Assembly (NCBI GenBank): GCA_015501585.1
Contig: JADNRY010000063.1
Coordinates: 62,001-126,000 of the forward strand
DNA length: 64,000 nt
Reading direction: 5' to 3'
Origin: Rhodocollybia butyracea
Lineage: Eukaryota > Basidiomycota > Agaricomycetes > Agaricales > Omphalotaceae
Part shown: positions 21,840 to 32,070 of the stretch, piece after piece
How the letters are laid out: every line of letters begins with the position of its first letter
How positions within the stretch are numbered: position 1 is the first letter of the stretch
Made by a program: the position numbers and the translations under genes
Notes under the pieces: model-generated
The model's input: the letters and a program-made list of their open reading frames with translations, nothing else
Told to the model about the DNA's origin: nothing
The model's database searches: none

Positions 21840-23820
21840 GCAAGGGACAAATACACCCCTTGACGCAGAAGTCTGGCATCACCAGCTGACTAGATTTAAC
21901 CTCACTCACAAATATCCCACACTTGCTAATTCCATACACTACGGTTTCCATATAGGAATACCAAACATTCCGTACACATTTTCGCCTCCTAATTGGCTCA
22001 ACTCCCTCGAACACCAAACCGCTTTCCAAACAGGGATGGAAAAGGAACTATCCACTGGGCGCTGGCTCGGGCCTTATCCCCGCACAGTTATCAAAGCAGC
22101 GCTAGGTCCATTCCAAACATCGCCTATCTCCATGATTCCCAAGTCAGGTAAACCGGGGAAATTCCGTCTGCTTGAAAATCTATCTTATCCATACCATCCT
22201 GTACTTATACCTTCTCACTGCAATCCAATATCATCTATTAATTCGTACATTGATTCTACTCTATACCCGTGCCTTTGGGGCACATTTGCTAATACATGTC
22301 GTTTGATTTGGACACTACCTCCAGGCTCGCAGGGCGCTGTCAGGGACATCTCGGAGGCATATCGCCTCATTCCGCTACATCCCTCTCAATGGGCAGGAGT
22401 TGTTATACGTGTATCGGATGATCTGTACTGCCCAGACACCAGAAACATGTTTGGATGTACATCCGCAGGGGGAGCATTTGGACAAACAGCTGATGCCAGA
22501 GTAGACATCAGCCGTGGTTCAGGTCTAGGACCCGTCACAAAATGGGTCAATGATCACTTTTGGCTCAGAATTCTGAAATGCTACCTAGAACAATACAACT
22601 TACTTCAATCACAGCTTCGAGAAAGGGTGAATGCAGCTGGGGGTGTAATACACCGACGTGGATGTCTGTTATACCAAGGCCATACTCTCCCAAATGGTGA
22701 ACGGGAAGAATTTGACGACGACTTCACATTTCCACTACAGGATTTATCGTCCTCTTCTCCTCGGTCCGCCGAAGACCAATTATTCACTTATGCATTCTGT
22801 GACATTGACAAGGTCACCAAACCTCTGGGATATACATGGGCGCCAGACAAGGACATTCACTTTTGTGACAGTCCAACATACTTCGGTTTTCAATGGAACA
22901 TAAGCACTAGAACAGTTTCAGTCCCATCAGACAAACGTCTCAAATATCTGAATGCAATTTCCGAATGGGAACAGCGACGCAATCACAATTCTGACCATGT
23001 GGCAAAGCTATATGGAAAACTGCTCCATGTCAGCCTAGTGCTCACCATTGGATGGGCTTATCTAACTGAGCTTGAGAGATTCGCAGCTGACCTGAGCCAT
23101 GAGGCACCACATGTCGCACATTGTGCACCACGCCGATGGCCTACAGACATGGCATGGTGGAAAACAGCTCTTTCAGCCCCCAGCACTTGCCCAATTCCTG
23201 GACCTGCAGACCTCATTGACATACATGCATATGCAGACACCAGCAGCGGCTATGGCATCGGCCTATACATCCATGGCCACTGGCGTGCCTACCGACTCCT
23301 CCCAGGCTGGAGAGGTCAGGGTGAGCGAGACATCGGCTGGGCTGAAGCCGTGGGCTTCTACCTTCTTGTCCTCATCATTGCTCGAGAAGCAACATCGGGA
23401 CACCAGTACAAAATCTGGGGAGACAATGAAGGGGTTGTCGAAGGATGGTGGAATGGACGCAGCCAAAATCGGGCTACGAATGACATATTTCGATGCCTTC
23501 ATGAAATCACTGGAGAGCGCCAATTTGGTGTCCACACACGCTACATTGCCAGTGCCAACAACCCAGCCGATCCTTTCTCCCGCGGAAAACAGGGATCAAC
23601 CACCCTTCTCCTACCATGCATTCCTATCCCAAAAGAACTCTCCCACCTTATCATCGACTATGATGCACCCCTCACAACCGCCGAACAATACCAGCCAAAC
23701 TCTCCTAGAGAGTCTACTTTCAAAGATAAGCCTACTCGACGACCTCATAGAAAATCCTTTGGACAGTGGCAATCCGAGGAGGAAGGAAAACTTCTTGCAG
23801 CTTTTCGGGACAACTGGTAG
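21640..23820 (+). CDS. DIRS reverse transcriptase / RNase H
   Basis: 726 codons with no internal stop. RT motifs: SPISMIPKSGKPGKFRLLEN, GAVRDISEAYRLIPLHP and the palm motif at about residue 300. That motif reads TKWVNDHFW, so the first Asp of the catalytic pair is Asn (AAT, 22549-22551). RNase H follows with DIHAYADTSSGYGIGL, an IGWAEAV Glu region and YKIWGDNEGVV, then ASANNPADPFSRG. Known role: copying element RNA to DNA. GAT-to-AAT after GTC is a CpG transition and should abolish polymerase activity, so this copy is probably inactive despite its open frame. The true start may be a shift from gag rather than the ATG at 21640. Confidence 0.82.
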   Translation: MENRTSSVTGMPNASLKSPEDLTKAWSSAQSGNAQTDVPTKSTQRSTDAQDVAAPLTELMAALKACKQGTNTPLDAEVWHHQLTRFNLTHKYPTLANSIHYGFHIGIPNIPYTFSPPNWLNSLEHQTAFQTGMEKELSTGRWLGPYPRTVIKAALGPFQTSPISMIPKSGKPGKFRLLENLSYPYHPVLIPSHCNPISSINSYIDSTLYPCLWGTFANTCRLIWTLPPGSQGAVRDISEAYRLIPLHPSQWAGVVIRVSDDLYCPDTRNMFGCTSAGGAFGQTADARVDISRGSGLGPVTKWVNDHFWLRILKCYLEQYNLLQSQLRERVNAAGGVIHRRGCLLYQGHTLPNGEREEFDDDFTFPLQDLSSSSPRSAEDQLFTYAFCDIDKVTKPLGYTWAPDKDIHFCDSPTYFGFQWNISTRTVSVPSDKRLKYLNAISEWEQRRNHNSDHVAKLYGKLLHVSLVLTIGWAYLTELERFAADLSHEAPHVAHCAPRRWPTDMAWWKTALSAPSTCPIPGPADLIDIHAYADTSSGYGIGLYIHGHWRAYRLLPGWRGQGERDIGWAEAVGFYLLVLIIAREATSGHQYKIWGDNEGVVEGWWNGRSQNRATNDIFRCLHEITGERQFGVHTRYIASANNPADPFSRGKQGSTTLLLPCIPIPKELSHLIIDYDAPLTTAEQYQPNSPRESTFKDKPTRRPHRKSFGQWQSEEEGKLLAAFRDNW

Positions 23821-25042
23821 CCGCCCTGCCACATCACTATACCCTACAATACCCCCTGTTCATAGACCTACAATATCTAGTATTGCACGTGTTGTACCTT
23901 ACCCTGCTAATCTGACTCCAATTCCTTCTGAACTGCATCCCCACTGCCCTGCTCGATCACGGTTAGTCTTATGGCGCCCAGCACAGAGACGAACCTTCAC
24001 AGATGCTTCCGGCAACCTGCTAACCCTCCCAGAGGAATTCATTGACCGTGTACAACACGTCCTCACAAATGGATACGCAGAGAGCACCTTGGAGACATAT
24101 GCCTCCGGGGTTTTATCATACCATGTATTCTGTGACTCTCATGGAATATCAGAGATCCAACGCACACCTTGTAACGCAAGTCTTCTTAGCACCTGGATTG
24201 CCACAATGGCAGGAAATTATGCAGGAACGTCAGTGAAGAACTATATCTATGGCTTACGAGCGTGGCATATCATTCACGGCCTGGAGTGGAAAGTGAATAA
24301 AGCAGAGCTCAACACCCTTGTCCAAGGTGCAGAGCACCTTCAACCTGAACAGTCCAAAAGAAAGAAACGGCATCCATACACAGTCGACTATATCAAAAAA
24401 ATTATCGCTGATCTGGATCTCTCCATTCCCCTTGATGCAGCCTGTGCAGGCTGCCTCACCTCAACATTCTACTGTGCCGCTAGGCTGGGGGAACTCACAG
24501 TTCCAAACCTCAACAGCTTCACCCCGGACAAGCACATCACCCCAGCACAGGTTCGCACAGCATGCGACCGCAACGGGTTCGAAAGCACTGTTCTTCACCC
24601 TCCATCAACCACAAGCAGTCCCCTCACAGGAGAAGACCTGTACTTCTCACGACAACTCGGGTCATCAGACCCAGAACGTTTGCTGAAAAACCACCTTTCA
24701 ATAAATAAACCCACAAACTCGGAGCACCTATTCACTTACTCGCACACAGCCTCGGGGCGCACCACACGTCGCCCTCTCACCAAAGCGGCCTTTCTCCAAC
24801 GCATTCACAAGTCAGCAAAGAAGCTCAAGCTTCCAATCCTCCAGGGACACGGCATCCGCATCGGCGCAACGCTGGAATACCTCCTCCGGGGCATACCGTT
24901 TGATGTGTTACAGGTGATAGGCCGATGGAAAAGTGCCGCATTCATCCTTTACCTCCGTAAACATGCTCAGATAATGGCCCCCTACATGCAGCCCAAGCTA
25001 CACCATGAACTCATACGATATACCATGCCCCCAGTGCGCTGA
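23660..25042 (+). CDS. DIRS tyrosine recombinase
   Basis: Site-specific recombinase that integrates circular DIRS DNA. Core motifs: first catalytic Arg in CAARLGELT, then GHGIRIGATLEYLL (HxxR), GRWKSAAFILYLRKH with the terminal Tyr. An N-terminal core-binding domain (AESTLETYASGVLSYHVFC) precedes them. The frame is open back to 23099, but the upstream part is antisense-like overlap with RNase H; the ATG at 23660 gives 460 residues, a normal size, and a 161-nt overlap with the RT frame. All catalytic positions I can place are present. Confidence 0.82.
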   Translation: MMHPSQPPNNTSQTLLESLLSKISLLDDLIENPLDSGNPRRKENFLQLFGTTGSRPATSLYPTIPPVHRPTISSIARVVPYPANLTPIPSELHPHCPARSRLVLWRPAQRRTFTDASGNLLTLPEEFIDRVQHVLTNGYAESTLETYASGVLSYHVFCDSHGISEIQRTPCNASLLSTWIATMAGNYAGTSVKNYIYGLRAWHIIHGLEWKVNKAELNTLVQGAEHLQPEQSKRKKRHPYTVDYIKKIIADLDLSIPLDAACAGCLTSTFYCAARLGELTVPNLNSFTPDKHITPAQVRTACDRNGFESTVLHPPSTTSSPLTGEDLYFSRQLGSSDPERLLKNHLSINKPTNSEHLFTYSHTASGRTTRRPLTKAAFLQRIHKSAKKLKLPILQGHGIRIGATLEYLLRGIPFDVLQVIGRWKSAAFILYLRKHAQIMAPYMQPKLHHELIRYTMPPVR

Positions 25043-26845
25043 GCGCCCTCCTACTCATAGGGAATCCACGGTCTTCTGGATGTGTCGTGCACTCCTACTG
25101 ATTGGGTATCGCAGCCGGCCATGAATCTCCTTAGATGCTGGGACCCAAAGGCCTATGGCCTTCTCCCATACACGCAATAATAGCAGACTACTTAAACATT
25201 ATTACATGTTACGCAATTACCTACTAAAGTATTCATCTACTTAGTAGCTACTCAATCTCAAGCATCACTTATAGTTCCAAGATGGGCATTGAAGTATGAG
25301 CATATCTATAGAAATATAGGTATGTCTCCTCCTAGTACCTACTCAAATCTCGTCTCTATGGTCGGGGGACTCATGGAGTATAATGCGGGAGGGCAGGGGA
25401 CGTCGACGGGACCTGTTCGGACTCGGTTTGACCCCCACTCTTGTCCTGTATCATCATGCTATGCAATTATTTGAAAATGAGGCATTTATCCCAACAACTG
25501 ATGTAACCATGTTCTGGGACCGGAGAAGTACCCTGGATACCGGTATTTCGATGCCGTCGGATGCCTATGCACTGCTTTCGTTCGTTCTAGTGCTTCAGGG
25601 TCTCTGGTACATTTTTTCTTGCCCCAGATTGCCCTTTTGCATGTTCTAAGTTTTATACCCTTAGTAAGGTATTATCATTCTGAGTAAGCATTTCCTATGG
25701 AAGGGAAAGCTTGTAATCGAGTGCTAACTAGTGGAACGATGTAAGAATCGTCCAAACGGTCCGCAACATCGAAGGTTTCATAGAAAACGGCCTCCTGGTG
25801 AGGTAGTTCCAAGTAAATCAGTTATATCAAATTCAGAGTATGGGCCGAAATGGCCGATGGTTTGAGATCAATGTTAGGCCGTCGTGCGCGTGAAGCGGTG
25901 GCAATACAAGCATTGTACGAGCGTGTCCGATTTGGGTTTCAGTGAACACAGCACTGGGAGAAGGTCTCCAAGTGTTGTGAACACTATGTATCATGCAAAG
26001 ACTGTCTAGTAGTGGGCTTCAAGTCTAGTTTTAGACTCAAAAAGTCTCGGGGCGTATCACCGAGTCTTGGGCAAAATAGTATTTCAAAGATGGCAATTGA
26101 ATTTCTTGATACTTCCCGTGGCGTCTAGGGTCATCTAGGATCTTAGAACTATATTCCTGAAAGTGTTGCCTTGGAATAATTCTTCATCTTATTTTGGACA
26201 GTTCTTGAAAGCATGGACCTTAGAAATTTCTGAAAGTGTTTTTATGCCTGGATAAATTTGCGTGCATGTGTTGGACTTGTTCATTCAGCCCCTTCCTTCC
26301 TTCCTCTCATCAACTTCATCTGGGTTCAAACTGCTCAACCGCAAGTTCAGCCATTCAAATCTTCAATATCCCTCGAGCCTCATAGTCAAGAATCAAGACC
26401 TTCAATGTTACAAGACAACCGTTCCTCAAGTTCAATATCCACTATGTCAAAGGTGGTTCAGGGGTTATCGACAACGTCGGTGAAGCAATTCTCGAGTCTT
26501 GTTCTCGAGTCCTGCCTTGTTCATTCGTTCTCTGTACTACTACTAAGTATGCCTATTATATGTATAAACTATGCACAATAACACATTTTTATTTGTTATA
26601 CTACTACTGTTGCCAATGGCCGAGAACCTCCGAGAACGTTAATGAAGCGGGAAGGGGGCGAAAGAAAAATCCTGTACACCGGGGGCCCGCCTCGCCGGCA
26701 ATTATCACCCGTTACATTCAAAAACCTCTGAATAATTTTTGAAACAATGAAACCTTGCAAAAATTCCTGCCTGCCAAATGGCTCAATCTCAAAAATCTGA
26801 TAGGGTAGAATCAATATTTTATTGGTAGAAAGTTTTTCAATAATT
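25043..26845. other. Intergenic, no supported gene
   Basis: Contains the presumed right end of the DIRS element and unremarkable AT-rich DNA. Short ORFs (25289-25649, 26258-26581) have no domain or homology inside the window. Confidence 0.35.
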
Positions 26846-27126
26846 ATGGCTCCTTTCCATGCTCGTGACCCACACGTACCCACAGACCCTCAGGTCTTAG
26901 AGTCTTTAGGCAAGCAGGAAGTCAAGGTGAGCCGAGATACCTGATTCGTTGTGGATTTGTACCGATTCTTTCTGCTGGAGCCGCGATGAGTTGAAAGCGA
27001 GACAGGCCAACCTGTAAACACTCTTTTCTGATTACGACCGCTGCGGTGTACTCATTCTTACCATCAACCTCTGTAATTGTTTCTGTATTCCCTTTCACGT
27101 AGTCGTTCAGCTACCATAGTGCTGTA
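26846..27126 (+). pseudogene. Broken copy of the small three-exon gene at 31245-31645
   Basis: 26846-26926 encodes the same 27 residues as the second half of exon 2 of that gene (APFHARDPHVPTDPQVLESL...). The 5' splice site GTGAGCC is kept at 26927. The 3' site CTAG has become CTGG, and the last exon ends in a TAA at 27015-27017. The 3' flank also matches to 27126 (gtagtcgttcagctaccatag). The first exon and promoter are missing. A partial segmental duplication, inverted relative to the parent. Confidence 0.75.
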
Positions 27127-27439
27127 AAACTACAAGGGTAGGTAGGAGAACAAGAATTCAATATACAAGTATGCAACAAGTATGAGGTCAGTGGAAACCT
27201 AATTACCAAAAACCAACCGAAGAGACAATGAGGATGAAATGAGTATACTCTTTGAAAAATACGGCTAGTTAGGCTCAGATAAATACATCCTATCAAGTGT
27301 GAAGCCTGCAGCTACAAATCCAAGAGTCTGACTTTGAATCTTCGACAGGTTAATCTTCAGTGCAGAATTTTGATCAGTCTTAATATCTATTTCATGCCAT
27401 AGGTAAATTTCATTGGTCCCGAAGCTTCCCGAAGCCCTC

Positions 27440-27830
27440 AAGCTCGTTGCTCATTGCTCAAACCGATGAGCTTGAGCAGAGTGCCCACTAATCGCCCATT
27501 GGACGACCTTGCTAAGCCACGACCCTGCCTGGATTTTGCCAAGATTTTGGAAAATTATTTTAATTTGAACCTTGCCCATCCCGCCTACCGCACCCACCCG
27601 CAGGTGGCCATTTTCCGCCTCCGAACATGCTCTGCATGCCTATCAGAGATGCCTAGCCCAACCTTTCGCGATGAGGATGGATGGCCAATTTACCTACATC
27701 ACTTATCAGAAACGGCACATCAGCCCGACCCTAGATTTTACATTGATTTTATCAAAATTTCGAAAAATATTGAACCTTGCCCATCCCACCTACCGCAGGC
27801 ATAGCTGTGGATATGTTCAGGATATAACGC
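27440..27830. repeat. Imperfect ~195-bp tandem duplication
   Basis: Words such as accttgcccatcccgcctac with an upstream gattttgccaagattttgga-like segment occur at about 27530-27590 and again at 27735-27797 in diverged form. No gene recognised. Confidence 0.4.
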
Positions 27831-28010
27831 ATTGATAAGATCGGACAGCTGATGCTGCAAATTAAACCAGCAGTCTGTCACTGGCGACCTGAGCGTTTGC
27901 CTGACTAGCCAAATCGCGAATCCCCTGCGCAATCGGATCAAACCAAGTTTGTAAGAAACTATCAAAACTTTCCATATTTTTGTTGGAGCTACATACACCT
28001 GGGCAGCTGC
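27790..28010 (-). pseudogene. Fragment of membrane-anchored gene family (third copy)
   Basis: Minus-strand translation in two frames gives TWFDPIAQGIRDLASQANAQ and LSDLINALYPEHIHSYA, matching the C-terminal half of the proteins at 32216-33205 and 34611-35791. Frameshifts and missing ends mark it as a relic. Confidence 0.75.
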
Positions 28011-28299
28011 GATCGCCGCCCAAATTGAGGCTCCGCCTGCGATGGGCTCTATGATGCAAACCGTATATCCCTGTTAATCCCCATTTTGGATACCTTTGAT
28101 GCGAACCGGGATCAAAAAATCCCAACCTATAGTCCAGATAAATAAGCTAGGATCCTAGAAGATCCTAGACGCCACAGGAAGTCATCCAGTGTTAACATTA
28201 CAAGTAATTCAATTTCCATCTTTGAAATACTATTTTCCGCAAGACTCGGGACTACTCCGGATTTTCAGGATATAATTGGTAGGCTGTACTCTGCTGTAC

Positions 28300-28455
28300 T
28301 GGTACAGCACGCATGACTACTCTACTTTACTCAAACAAGTGAATTTGCTCGAAAATTTTCTTCTTCGCCATGGACGGCCGTTTTTGGATCAACAAATTTG
28401 CCCAAATCCGGATCACCTGGTCCTTTTCAAACCCACATTATAAAGGCTGCTTGAT
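28300..28455. repeat. Dispersed repeat in promoter of secreted-protein gene
   Basis: Inverted match to 18898-19060. Its end contains attataaagg (28437-28446), a possible TATA box. Confidence 0.65.
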
Positions 28456-28670
28456 TTCTTCGGGTGTTTCCCCACTTCTGGAAAGTTACACAAATCACTC
28501 TGCTGGTCAGAGTAGGCCCTAAAATTCTGTTTCACTACAATCCCATTCCATTCAACATCGTTCTTTCGAGTACACTACTCCCTTTGACCTCGTTCTTTCG
28601 ACTCCGCTACTCCATCGACATCGTTCTTTCGACTTCGCTTCTCGCTCTTGCACACTTCATCATCCCTGCA

Positions 28671-29429
28671 ATGCGTTTCGGTGTCCTCTACGCTTCCGTC
28701 CTTCTTGCCGCCTCTATCAGTTGCATATGGGCAACGCCCATCGTGGTGAGTAACAACCTGGTTAACCATTTCAATGCGTATCCGGGGTCTAATATTAATA
28801 TATAGGTTAACCGCGGTACCCCGATAAAAGGTCGTGACTTGAGCTCGAGTGCGACTGAAGTTCACTCTTTTGTGGCTCGCGGCGCTGACCCTCACCCTCC
28901 TACGCCCAAAAGAATTCCTAATGGGATGGGTCCTGCAGGCTTCGCGGATACAACAGTTGGTGAAGTAATAAGCTTTCGCTTTACCACCATGATATCCGGA
29001 GCGGACGAAGGCGAAATGAAAGAGAAGGCGAGGAGGTTCATGTTGCTGGCCCTTCCCGACGTTAAGTTTCCTCAAATTCAGGGCTCTTACAAAGAGAGTG
29101 AGGAAGCTAAGTCGCAACCAGAGTCATCAAAAGAGTCCATCACGTTTAAAGTTACGGTGAAAATGAGTAACGGGCTGGTGCTGGAATATGATGGATACAT
29201 GATGAATGCACGTTATGTTCCACAGGGAAGACCTTGGGTGAAAGCTGTTCCAAAACCTCCAAAGGGAAAATTCTGGGAGAATGACCCACTGGTGACGGAT
29301 GTTGTAAAGCTAGGCGGCAGCTTGTGGATTGGAGACAGTCTGGAATATCCGACGCTGAATGCAGACCAGTGGGCACTAACCGCAGGCATTCTGAAGAAAG
29401 CTGGGATTAAAATGCCTTCAGGTTCATAG
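28671..29429 (+). CDS. Small secreted protein, unknown family (232 aa)
   Basis: Exon 1 (28671-28745) encodes a signal peptide MRFGVLYASVLLAASISCIW followed by ATPIV. A 60-nt intron (28746-28805, GTGAGT...TATAG, phase 0) precedes exon 2 (28806-29429). The ATG is chosen because it starts directly at the signal peptide, although the frame is open 5' of it. The mature protein is about 210 residues, Cys-poor and Pro/Lys-rich, ending GILKKAGIKMPSGS. I see no known domain. A paralogue with altered C-terminus is at 8479-9030. Role not known; secretion is inferred from the signal peptide only. Confidence 0.75.
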
Positions 29430-29933
29430 GTTAGGGCAGATCTAGCTCAGGATGTATCTAACTATGTAGTTCACTTTGAATCCACTGTCGTTTCGAAACG
29501 GGCTTTAAACAATGACGAGGATTCGATTCTAAGGCTTTACCGGGATTTCAACGAACCGGCACAATTTTGGAGCTCAATGACAGCCATCGTGTACAGCCAT
29601 TGTGTAAGTAGCATCGAAGACCGCAGGGCAAGTTTTGGTACATGAACAAGCAGCAACCTCGATGATTTCTCTTATGAGTTCTGTTGGAAGTTCAGGATTT
29701 CTGTAGTATTCATCTGATTGTTTCTATACTGTTACACATCGTAAGATCCTGAATATGGAGTCTGTTGTGGTTGGTGTCGAGAGAGGTTTTATCGTGCAAT
29801 ACACGCTCCACTCACGTAGTATTGAGAATCACTAGATCATCATGCGTTACCGGTGGTTGTGGCCGTGAATTTGACCTTCGTACGTTGGATTACTAGTCCG
29901 AGTCTACATGATGCTTATTCTCGCTTTATCTAG

Positions 29934-30691
29934 ATCAAGCATACAGAAACAGTCGAGGAAACATTACAAGATCTGTCTCAACGTGTCGATGTCCTCCAAG
30001 AAGGACGTCCTTCCCTTTCTGCATCTCCTCGGCCTGGCAGCGGCGAACACTCGGATTATTTCGCTGGTTCTCCTGTTTCTGGTGTTAGTGCTACCCCTGC
30101 ACAACACGAATCACCTAGTAAAACCGATGTAGACGGAAACATACCGTTGTGGTCGACCTCACACGTTCCAGAAACACTACCCGTTGCCGCTCCCCATCCC
30201 GTCCGCTTCAACGCCAACAACCCGTTCCTCCCTTACACAACTCGTGGGGCTCCTCGCATGGGCGCGGGGGACTCATACGCCCTGCCGTTTCACCGTTCAC
30301 ACCTCCTCCTGCACTTCCTCCTGCGCTGCCTCAACGCGAATACTCTCTCAGCACCACCCACGTAGCAGGCTCCTCATCCACTCACTCGAGCGTGGATAAC
30401 TCGGCTAGGGAAAACTACAACAATGTCATTAATAACAATATAAACCACTTCCATTTGGTACCATATCCTCCGAGTTTGCTGGGATCTCCCCCTCGTCCCG
30501 GTTTGTATCGTACAGATTGGAGTGGTGGCTATGGCGGACCTTTCAACGGATATGTTCATGATGCTTATGCCAGACACGACGGCAGGAGTTGGGGCCCATT
30601 CGCTTATGGTCATGGATTCTCAAATAGCCAATTTGGTGGATATTCGGAGGGGCATGATAATCACGGGAGCCACGGCCAGTTTAGAAGCTGA
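29934..30691 (+). pseudogene. Hypothetical protein, Pro/Ser- then Gly/Tyr/His-rich, frame-shifted
   Basis: After a possible 3' splice site (ctttatctag) a frame reads a short coiled-coil-like segment (EETLQDLSQRVDVLQEG), then a Ser/Pro-rich region to about 30290. The frame beginning before 30149 takes over and gives a Pro-rich stretch and a Gly/Tyr/His-rich tail ending at 30691 (YGHGFSNSQFGGYSEGHDN). The two halves look like one protein separated by a shift near 30290. No 5' exon or family was recognised. Confidence 0.3.
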
Positions 30692-31244
30692 GCGCTGAGC
30701 TCAAATCTCACAATAGGTAAGTCGTTGTCCTCTCCCTTCATGTATTTAATGTTAATCCTTCTTTGTTTTCCGCCTGTAGACGTCTCGCAAGGTGTAATAA
30801 AATATCGCATGTGCATGGAATGTATTGCATGTATTTATTCAAAGTTCTGGTTTTTGGTTTGCTGCTTTTCTAGTTATCGTTTTGCTATCTTTTGCTATAT
30901 CTGTTTTCTTTTGCATGTAATCGCTATCAAGCTATGTACGTATGTACCTTTATATGAGGATTTTTTCGTAAACGGACATCGAAGCCGCCATGGACAGCAC
31001 GGAGTTTTCTTTCCTGCGACTCGCCTCTAGGTGAGATACAAACCAGTCTGGTATTGTATGGATCCCATCGCATAGCTTAGTCTATCCGGAGAGTACCGTC
31101 GTTGCTTCAATGATATTCGATTAGGTTACAGCACTATGGTAGCTGAACGACTACAGAAAGGGAATACAGAAACAATTACAGAGGTTTGATGGTAAGAATG
31201 AGTACACTCAGCGGTCGTAGTCAGAAGAGTGTTTAGAAGTCGGC
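30692..31244. other. Intergenic / 3' flank
   Basis: Holds the conserved 3' flank (about 31130-31244) of the three-exon gene, duplicated at 27018-27126. Otherwise T-rich with no gene seen. Confidence 0.35.
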
Positions 31245-31645
31245 CTAGTCTTGATTCAACTCGGCCTGTCTCGCCCTCAACTCATCGCGGCTCTAGCACA
31301 ACGAATCAGTACAAATCCACAACGAATTAAGTATCCCGGCTCACCTTGACTTCCTGCTTGCCTAAAGACTCTAGGACCTGAGGATCTGTAGGTACGTGTG
31401 GGTCACGAGCATGGAAAGGAGCCATCTTCTCGTCGTTGTTCAATCCCTTGCCTGTACCCGGCGCAGAATTCTGCAGATCAGCGGGATTGTTGGTTTTCTG
31501 AGATAAAGGTCAGATTAGGTTCGATAAAGGAAAGAAGAAGAGAGAAACTCACAGCGGGATGAGGCTGAATAGAGAATTGTTGTTCCTCGCCACCTTCGTT
31601 GTCTGAAGAGACTTTGGATTTCATCTTGTTAAAGAGGTTGGACAT
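31245..31645 (-). CDS. Small conserved-looking protein, three exons (97 aa)
   Basis: Exons 31645-31553, 31497-31345 and 31292-31245, with introns GTGAGT...CTCAG (55 nt) and GTGAGC...GCTAG (52 nt), all phase 0. They encode 31+51+15 residues. The protein starts MSNLFNKMKSKVSSDNEGGE, contains MAPFHARDPHVPTDPQVLES and ends with a charged helix (SRDELRARQAELNQD). All exons are too short to stand out as ORFs. Support comes from intact splice sites, continuous frame, and a diverged duplicate at 26846-27126 in which the coding bases are best conserved. It is hydrophilic, with no signal peptide or TM; function unknown. Confidence 0.75.
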
Positions 31646-32070
31646 GTTTCGTGGTAATAGTATGGAATTTAAAGTGTAGTTTCTGTGTAGCGGAGTTCGA
31701 GTGATATAGTTTAGGGCAAACAGTTTGAGGGCTTTTATAACTGGGCGGCTCTTCGGGGAAAGAGTACAAATGAGTTATGACGCGCAGCAAAGGCGTTCTC
31801 CGCAGTGGGGTTCTTACTCATTTGCGACGTCATCAGGACTTGATAACTTGATAACTTAGATAAGTACAAGATAATCGATAAGCGCCAAGATCATGTGCTA
31901 TGTAGATGCCGTGGTGACAGGCGTCACGCTTCCTCGTTGGCTGGAAGCCTGGAACCGCCAAAGCTGTAGAGAGCAATTACCATTCTACGCTTCCTCCTTA
32001 TCCCACGCGAGGGTCTGACCATGTACCGCACAAACCCACTAGGCACAAACCCAGGTGTCCCAGGAAACTA

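Larger units (their letters stand above)
20261..25042 (+). mobile_element. DIRS-type tyrosine-recombinase retrotransposon
   Basis: Three overlapping coding regions in the order gag, RT/RNase H, tyrosine recombinase, without integrase or aspartic protease, define the DIRS order. The limits given are those of the coding regions. Inverted terminal repeats and the internal complementary region of DIRS elements were not found by eye in 20120-20260 or 25043-25300. Reading frames are long and mostly intact, but the RT catalytic pair is altered (see the RT entry). Confidence 0.85.

Noticed and set aside
23099..23659. Upstream extension of the tyrosine-recombinase ORF
   Set aside because: Overlaps RNase H coding in another frame and has no recombinase features; the open frame is likely a by-product of RNase H codons.
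20120..25300. Inverted terminal repeats of the DIRS element
   Set aside because: I looked on both sides by eye and found no convincing match; a computed alignment is needed.
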